From contig JAODBK010000001.1 of the NCBI GenBank assembly GCA_025463925.1, positions 1-64,000 of the forward strand: DNA of 64,000 nt. Direction: 5' to 3'. Under the pieces are notes generated by a model that was given only the letters and a program-made list of their open reading frames with translations, ran no database searches and was not told where the DNA came from. The position numbers and the translations under genes are program-made. Positions 59,457-64,000 of the stretch are shown in pieces. This DNA is from Acidimicrobiales bacterium. GTDB taxonomy: Bacteria; Actinomycetota; Acidimicrobiia; Acidimicrobiales; AC-14. Each line of letters begins with the position of its first letter. Within the stretch, counting starts at the first letter, position 1.

Positions 59457-60698
59457 TCAGCCGGCTCGCGGCCGGTACCAGGCGATCTCGCCGATCCGGC
59501 CGCCGTAGACCGTCAACACCAGCACGCGCTGCTCGATGCGACCGTCCACGTCGAACGCGAACACGACCGTCGCGACCGGCACGCCGGGATGCACGTCGCC
59601 CCGCACCTGGCGGCCGAGCCGCAGCGCGTCGTCGCCGGCCAACTCGGCGAACAAGCGCTGCCGTCCCGCGTCACCGCGTTCCTCGAACACTCCCGACGGG
59701 CCGATGACGCGGACCCGAGCGCGCCCGTCCATCATCGGACCGAGGTCGCGGTACTGGCCGCGGCCGATGACGTCGATGGCACGCTGGGCGACGTCGTTCA
59801 CCTGCTCGATCAACGGCATCAGCTCCCGCTGGCCCATCGCCGCGGGCTCGGCCCGCCGCCATCGCCATCGCCGGCGAGGACGCGACGGCTCGGTCGCGGT
59901 CGCGCTCACTGGCGCGGTCGGCTCGGTGGGCGCGTAGCCGAGCTCGCGCAGCAGCGAGCCGGCGCGTTCGAGCACCACCGCCAACTGCTCGGCGTCGAGC
60001 CCGCCGCCCGGCCCGCCCTTCGCGACTGCCGGGGCATCGGGATCGGCGTTGAACGACACCCCCGCCTCGGCGGCCACGCGGCGCAGCACGTCGTCGCCCG
60101 CCGGCATTCCCATCCAATCGAACAGGTCACGCGCCTGCGCGACCGGATCGTGCAGCAGCGCCTCGTACCGGACCTCGCGGTACCGGGCGAGGCCGGCGGC
60201 GGAAGCGCGACCGGCCTCGACCGCAGACCGCCATTCGTCGACCGCGTCCCCTGCCGATTCGGGGCCCCACGTCTGGCCCAGCAACGAGCGGACCACGTCG
60301 CGCCCGTCACGGATGATGTGCAGGACAGGGGCGTCCGGGTACACCTCGCCGATCAGGTCGAGGTGGCGCACGTGATCCGGGGTGCGCTCGACGATGGTGG
60401 TCGCCGACGGGTCGATGCCCGCGGCCAGCCCGGTGAAGATGCCATCGGCGAAGGTCCGCACCGCGGCGATGAGCTGGCGACGGTCGATGTACACCGCGCC
60501 GGTGACGAGCGACGACACCGCGCCGTGGTGGAAGCGCTCCACGAGCGGCGCCAGCCCGTGGGAGAACAGATAGCTCTCGCTCGGGACCGCGACGACGAGC
60601 GGATGCGACGCCAGCACACGCTGCAGGAAGTTCGTGCCGCTCCGTCGCGCCCCGACCACGAAAACCAGGTCGATGGGGGAGCCGTCGGGCCGGGCCAA
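59457..60698 (-). CDS. Sulfotransferase-like protein with C-terminal NTF2-like domain
   Basis: 413 residues if started at TTG 60698; a later GTG is possible. The N-terminal domain has the PAPS 5'-phosphosulfate loop VVGARRSGTNFLQRVLASHP and the 3'-phosphate-binding part HIIRDGRDVVRSLLGQTW, with YEALLHDPVAQARDLFDWMG downstream. This is the Sulfotransfer fold. The last 130 residues (LMPLIEQVNDVAQRAIDVIG, VRVIGPSGVFEERGDAG, VLTVYGGRIGEIAWYRPRAG) look like a SnoaL/NTF2 barrel, an unusual partner. It may sulfate the extracellular polymer or a glycolipid. The start is only 15 bp from the divergent methyltransferase start. Confidence 0.75.
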   Translation of the reverse strand: MARPDGSPIDLVFVVGARRSGTNFLQRVLASHPLVVAVPSESYLFSHGLAPLVERFHHGAVSSLVTGAVYIDRRQLIAAVRTFADGIFTGLAAGIDPSATTIVERTPDHVRHLDLIGEVYPDAPVLHIIRDGRDVVRSLLGQTWGPESAGDAVDEWRSAVEAGRASAAGLARYREVRYEALLHDPVAQARDLFDWMGMPAGDDVLRRVAAEAGVSFNADPDAPAVAKGGPGGGLDAEQLAVVLERAGSLLRELGYAPTEPTAPVSATATEPSRPRRRWRWRRAEPAAMGQRELMPLIEQVNDVAQRAIDVIGRGQYRDLGPMMDGRARVRVIGPSGVFEERGDAGRQRLFAELAGDDALRLGRQVRGDVHPGVPVATVVFAFDVDGRIEQRVLVLTVYGGRIGEIAWYRPRAG

Positions 60699-60713
60699 GG
60701 TCGGTAACCTACC

Positions 60714-61442
60714 GTGCTCGTGGCGCGCGACGAGGCTCGACGGATGCGAGCGTATTGGGACCGGAGCGCGCAGGAGAACGCCGCTTGGTACGTCGACACC
60801 AGCCTCGACTACTCGCACCCCGACATGGCGAAGTTCTTCGAGACGGGGCGCACGATCGTCGACGAAGCGCTCGCCGGCGAGGCCTGCCCGCCCGTCGGTT
60901 CGGGCCTCGCGGTCGAGATCGGCTCGGGGCTCGGGCGGGTGTGCTCGGCACTGGCCGACCGGTTCGCGCAGGTCGTCGGCGTCGACATCTCGCCCGAGAT
61001 GGTGAAGCGGGCGAGTGAGCTGGTTGCCGATCCGAAGGTGCGCTTCGTGGTCGGTGACGGTGAAGGCATCACCGGCGTCGCCGATGGCACCGCCGACGTC
61101 GTGCTCTCGTTCACGGTGTTCCAGCACATCCCGTCGATCAAGGTGATCGAGGGCTACCTCGTCGACGCTGGGCGAGTACTGGCGCCGGGCGGCGTCTTCG
61201 TCTTCCAGTGGAACAACACGCCGGGCGCGACGTCGTGGCGCGTGCGGCGCTCAGTGCTGTCGCTGCTGCAACGCAGCGGGCTGCACCGCGAGCAGCACGG
61301 GCGTCATGACGCAGCGTTTCTCGGCAGCCGGGTGCCGCGCGCGACGATCGAGTCGGCGCTGCGGCGCGGCGGGCTCGAGCTGTGCGGCACGCAAGGGCTC
61401 GACACGCTGTACGCGTGGGCATGGGCCCAGAAGCGCGCTTGA
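60714..61442 (+). CDS. Class I SAM-dependent methyltransferase
   Basis: 242 residues from GTG 60714 (GTG 60720 is an alternative). Motif I is LAVEIGSGLGRVCSALADRF, followed by VVGVDISPEMVKRASELV, VRFVVGDGEGITGVADGTAD and VFQHIPS. LAPGGVFVFQWNN is motif post-III. The Methyltransf_11/25 fold is clear. It is the first gene of a plus-strand unit with a GT2, another methyltransferase and a hexapeptide acyltransferase, so it probably modifies a sugar of the second glycan. Substrate unknown. Confidence 0.87.
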   Translation: MLVARDEARRMRAYWDRSAQENAAWYVDTSLDYSHPDMAKFFETGRTIVDEALAGEACPPVGSGLAVEIGSGLGRVCSALADRFAQVVGVDISPEMVKRASELVADPKVRFVVGDGEGITGVADGTADVVLSFTVFQHIPSIKVIEGYLVDAGRVLAPGGVFVFQWNNTPGATSWRVRRSVLSLLQRSGLHREQHGRHDAAFLGSRVPRATIESALRRGGLELCGTQGLDTLYAWAWAQKRA

Positions 61443-62422
61443 CCGCAACGCCATCGGCGCCGCGCGTCTCGGTGATCGTGCCGGTGCGCGACCGGCGCGC
61501 CCTGTTGCGCCAGTTGCTCGACGCGCTCGCGGTGCAGACATTTCGCGACTTCGAGGTCATCGTGGTCGACGACGGCTCGCGCGACGGGTCGGCCGGCGAG
61601 GCCCGCGCCGACGCGTCACTCGGCCGTCCGGTGCGGGTCGTGGTGTCGGATGGCGAGGGCGCGGTCGCGGCGCGGCGGTCGGGCGTCGCCGCCGCGGTCG
61701 GCGAGGTGTTGGCGTTCACCGACAGCGACTGCGTGCCCGCCGCCGGATGGCTCGCGGCCGGCGTCGGGGCCATCGATGCCGGCGCCGACGTCGTGCAGGG
61801 GCTCACCCGCCCGCGGCGCGCCATGCGGCCGCTCGAACGCAGCGTCTCGGCCGAGCGGGCCGACGGGCTGTACGCCACGTGCAACGTCTTCTACCGGGGC
61901 GCGGCGTTCGCCGCCGCCGGCGGCTTCGACGTCGGCGGCCTCCGCCTCGGCTTCCGCGCCGACGGGAGGACCCGCCGCCTCGGGTTCGGCGAGGACACGA
62001 TCGTCGGTTGGCAGGTCGGACGTCGCGGTCACGCGACGTTCGCAGCCGGCGCGGTGGTCGAGCACGAGGTGCTGCCCCCGGACCTGGCCGACGCCCTCTC
62101 GCGGGCGTGGCTGGCCGGGGCGTTCCCGGCGCTGGTGGCCGAGGTCCCCGAGCTGCGCGAGACGCTGCTCGAGCACCGTTGCCTCCTCGGTTCCAGCCGG
62201 GTCGCCTTGTACGCCGCTGCGGTCCTGATGGTCGCCGGCCGGCGCCGGGCGGCGGCCGGGGCCCTCGGCGTGTGGGGCGCCCGGTGGGCCCGCATCGCGT
62301 GGTCGGGACAGGGATCGCCAGGGCGGCGCCTCGCCGCGCTGCCGGCACTGCTCGCGATCGACGCCGTCACCGGCGCGGCCCTCGTCGCCGGGAGCATCCG
62401 GTCGGGCACGCTCGTCCTCTGA
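61421..62422 (+). CDS. Glycosyltransferase family 2
   Basis: 333 residues from ATG 61421, overlapping the methyltransferase by 22 bp. GT-A marks: RVSVIVPVRDRRALLRQLLD, QTFRDFEVIVVDDGSRDGSA, EVLAFTDSDCVPAAGWLAAG and ATCNVFYRGAAFAAAGGFDV. GEDTIVGWQVGRRGHATFAA contains the catalytic-base region. A C-terminal hydrophobic stretch (LAALPALLAIDAVTGAALVA) suggests membrane attachment. It sits between two methyltransferase genes on the plus strand. Confidence 0.87.
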   Translation: MGPEARLTATPSAPRVSVIVPVRDRRALLRQLLDALAVQTFRDFEVIVVDDGSRDGSAGEARADASLGRPVRVVVSDGEGAVAARRSGVAAAVGEVLAFTDSDCVPAAGWLAAGVGAIDAGADVVQGLTRPRRAMRPLERSVSAERADGLYATCNVFYRGAAFAAAGGFDVGGLRLGFRADGRTRRLGFGEDTIVGWQVGRRGHATFAAGAVVEHEVLPPDLADALSRAWLAGAFPALVAEVPELRETLLEHRCLLGSSRVALYAAAVLMVAGRRRAAAGALGVWGARWARIAWSGQGSPGRRLAALPALLAIDAVTGAALVAGSIRSGTLVL

Positions 62423-62454
62423 GGCGCGGCACCGGTACCCTCGGCTCGACTCGC

Positions 62455-63570
62455 ATGGGAACCGCCACCCGCATCGCCCGACTCGGCGTCCCGCTGGCGT
62501 TGCTCGGCGCCACCGTCCGCCGGTCGGCGCGCCCCGGCGAGCGCGTCGTTGCCGGCAGCGCCCTCATCGGCCTGTGGGCCACCGTCTACGCGCGCTACCG
62601 CGCCGCCGGCATCGCGCAGACGGCGCACGAGCGCGAGCTGCTCGCCACGGCGAACTGGGAGGCGTTCACGCGCCACTACAACGAGCGGGTGCCGACCATC
62701 GAGGAGGAGTTCGACCTCTGGGGCGCGTACCACCAGCACCGGCACGAGATGCGGTACGACCTCGTGGCCGACGCGGTGCGCCGCGCCCTTCCGGCCGGCG
62801 GGCGGGTGCTCGACGTCGGCTGCGGATCGGCGCTGGTCGCGGACCGTCTCACCGGCGTGGACGCGTTCTACGTCGGCATGGACTTCGGCGGCCATCACGT
62901 GCACTACGCGCAGTCGAAGTTGGCCGGTTCGCCCGGTCGGCTCGGCAGCGCGGTCGGTCAGGCCGACGGCGCCAAGCTGCCCTTCACCGACGGTTCGTTC
63001 GACGTCGTCGTCATGAGCGAGGTCATCGAGCACCTGCTGCGGCCCGAGCTGGCGGTGTGGGAGGTGGCGCGCGTCCTGGCCGACGGCGGCACGTTCATCA
63101 TGACGACGAACAACGCGTCCGAGGTGCCGCTGCGCTCGCCCCTCACCCACTTGTTCGCGTGGCTCGAGAAGGCGATCGGCGCCGAGCACAGCGACGTGAT
63201 CTCACTGCGCCCGTGGGTGTGGCCCCAACCGGTGGACCCCAGCCTGCTGCCGGACGGTTCACCGCCGGTGTACCTGCCGCACACCCACCACATCCAGGCG
63301 GAGACCCGGCGCCTCTTCGCGGCCGCCGGTCTCGACACCGTCGAGTGGTCGACGTTCGAGTTCCCGCCGCCGCAGAGCACCACGGCGCGGTCGCTCGAGG
63401 CCCGCGGTGAGCCGGGCCGGAAGATGGTCGACGTGATCGAATCGTTTGCCCGGCGGGTGCCGCTGGTCAACCGCCTGGGCTGCCACCTGCTGATGATCGC
63501 CCGCAAGGAGCGGGCGGCGGTCGCCGCGGACCCGCCGGCAGGCGTGTGGCCGGGGCCGTTCTCGCCGTGA
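62455..63570 (+). CDS. SAM-dependent methyltransferase with N-terminal membrane helix
   Basis: 371 residues from ATG 62455. The N-terminus has a hydrophobic stretch (RLGVPLALLGATV, VVAGSALIGLWATVYA) that may anchor it. The methyltransferase core has GGRVLDVGCGSALVADRLTG, GMDFGGHHVHYAQSKLAG, FDVVVMSEVIEHLLRPELAV then WEVARVLADGGTFIMTTNN. The C-terminal 100 residues (PVDPSLLPDGSPPVYLPHTH, then HIQAETRRLFAAAGLD) extend the fold. It overlaps the next gene's start by GTGA. Likely decorates a lipid-linked sugar or glycan terminus; substrate unknown. Confidence 0.85.
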   Translation: MGTATRIARLGVPLALLGATVRRSARPGERVVAGSALIGLWATVYARYRAAGIAQTAHERELLATANWEAFTRHYNERVPTIEEEFDLWGAYHQHRHEMRYDLVADAVRRALPAGGRVLDVGCGSALVADRLTGVDAFYVGMDFGGHHVHYAQSKLAGSPGRLGSAVGQADGAKLPFTDGSFDVVVMSEVIEHLLRPELAVWEVARVLADGGTFIMTTNNASEVPLRSPLTHLFAWLEKAIGAEHSDVISLRPWVWPQPVDPSLLPDGSPPVYLPHTHHIQAETRRLFAAAGLDTVEWSTFEFPPPQSTTARSLEARGEPGRKMVDVIESFARRVPLVNRLGCHLLMIARKERAAVAADPPAGVWPGPFSP

Positions 63571-64000
63571 ACCGGCACGGCGTCTACGCGACGGTCCGGT
63601 CGGCGGCGACGCGCCTGGCGCGGGTGCGGCGACGTTCCCGGCGCGCCGCCTGGCTGCTCAAGCTGCGCGCCTCCGCCGTTTGGGAACGGGCCCGGCTCGA
63701 CATTGATGTAGCAGACGACGTGCGACTGGGCACTGACGTGCGCGTCACGTTGCGACCGCGCGCGACGAACGGGCTCGTCATCGCGCCGCACTGCGTCATC
63801 GGCGATCGCGTCACGATCGAGCTCGATGGCGGCCGCGTGCAGCTGGGCGAGCACGTGGAGCTGCGCCGCGAGGTGATGCTGCACGTCGCCGGGCGCTTCG
63901 ACTGCGCGGGATGGAACCTCCTCCAATGGGGCGCGTCGGTGCATTGCGACGACGCCGTCTCCCTGGGGCGGGGCGTCGTGCTGAGCGAGCGGGCCACGGT
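63567..64000 (+). CDS. Hexapeptide-repeat acyltransferase, N-terminal part (cut by window edge)
   Basis: About 144 codons are visible, starting at GTG 63567 with a GTGA overlap on the preceding stop. The N-terminus is basic (RLARVRRRSRRAAWLLKLRA). From about residue 45 the sequence shows hexapeptide-repeat spacing (DIDVADDVRLGTDVRVTLRP, IAPHCVIGDRVTIELDGGRV, VQLGEHVELRREVMLHV, VSLGRGVVLSERAT) of a left-handed beta-helix. This predicts a sugar or lipid O-acyltransferase. The catalytic His and C-terminal coil are outside the window. Confidence 0.8.
   Translation, partial: MNRHGVYATVRSAATRLARVRRRSRRAAWLLKLRASAVWERARLDIDVADDVRLGTDVRVTLRPRATNGLVIAPHCVIGDRVTIELDGGRVQLGEHVELRREVMLHVAGRFDCAGWNLLQWGASVHCDDAVSLGRGVVLSERAT

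Overview
The window is a high-GC chromosomal segment of an actinobacterium, and Acidimicrobiia is my best guess. The signs are the strong G/C third-position bias, a DUF222-like (13E12-type) HNH protein at the left edge, a HspR-type HAIR operator in front of clpB, an LPFTG wall-anchor signal, and many secreted proteins with actinobacterial-style Ig or YPG-motif domains. No rRNA, tRNA or CRISPR was seen. The lineage call is an inference; no database search was possible.

Left end (1-6.0 kb): the 5' end of a DUF222-type gene, four tiny membrane or orphan proteins, gene remnants and an IS110-family transposase with a possible structured RNA at its 5' end. Next come housekeeping purA, a strong hairpin and a secreted choice-of-anchor C / cadherin-like protein. 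At 6.3-10 kb lie a NarL-type response regulator and a three-gene operon of exported surface proteins.

The rest (10-64 kb) is a very large exopolysaccharide region. It has two polyprenyl-P sugar-1-P transferases, two ABC-2 exporters (one Wzm/Wzt type), two Wzy/WaaL-like membrane proteins, a Wzz-BY-kinase fusion plus a second Wzz-like protein, about 15 glycosyltransferase genes including GT4-GT4 and GT2-GT4-GT4 fusions, methyltransferases, acyltransferases, a sulfotransferase, a PAP2 phosphatase and a DUF4012 protein. The minus-strand run from 36.0 to 16.9 kb is one colinear transcription unit in which nearly every stop codon overlaps the next start (ATGA, GTGA, TGATG). It also contains two gene remnants, of a methyltransferase and an acyltransferase, still sitting at such junctions.

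Embedded in that operon is what looks like a RiPP (modified peptide) cassette: an HprK-like kinase, a PqqD-like leader-binding protein, a radical SAM/SPASM enzyme, a 53-residue Pro-rich/Cys precursor followed by an attenuator-like hairpin, a small S24/S26-type peptidase and a PF14907-type nucleotidyltransferase. This is the best candidate for an undescribed system.

Regulation: three adjacent LuxR/NarL-type proteins with degenerate receiver domains and a sigma region-4-like protein lie at 38.9-41.4 kb. G/C-rich palindromes built from ACCCC/GGGGT half-sites occur upstream of several EPS transcription units and of one of these regulators, suggesting a dedicated regulon. The EPS operon also has a long structured leader ending in a terminator-like hairpin. 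From 46.6 to 64 kb a second set of EPS genes is arranged as short opposing operons. One of its GT2 genes carries a 49-bp palindromic repeat inserted in frame just after its start codon.
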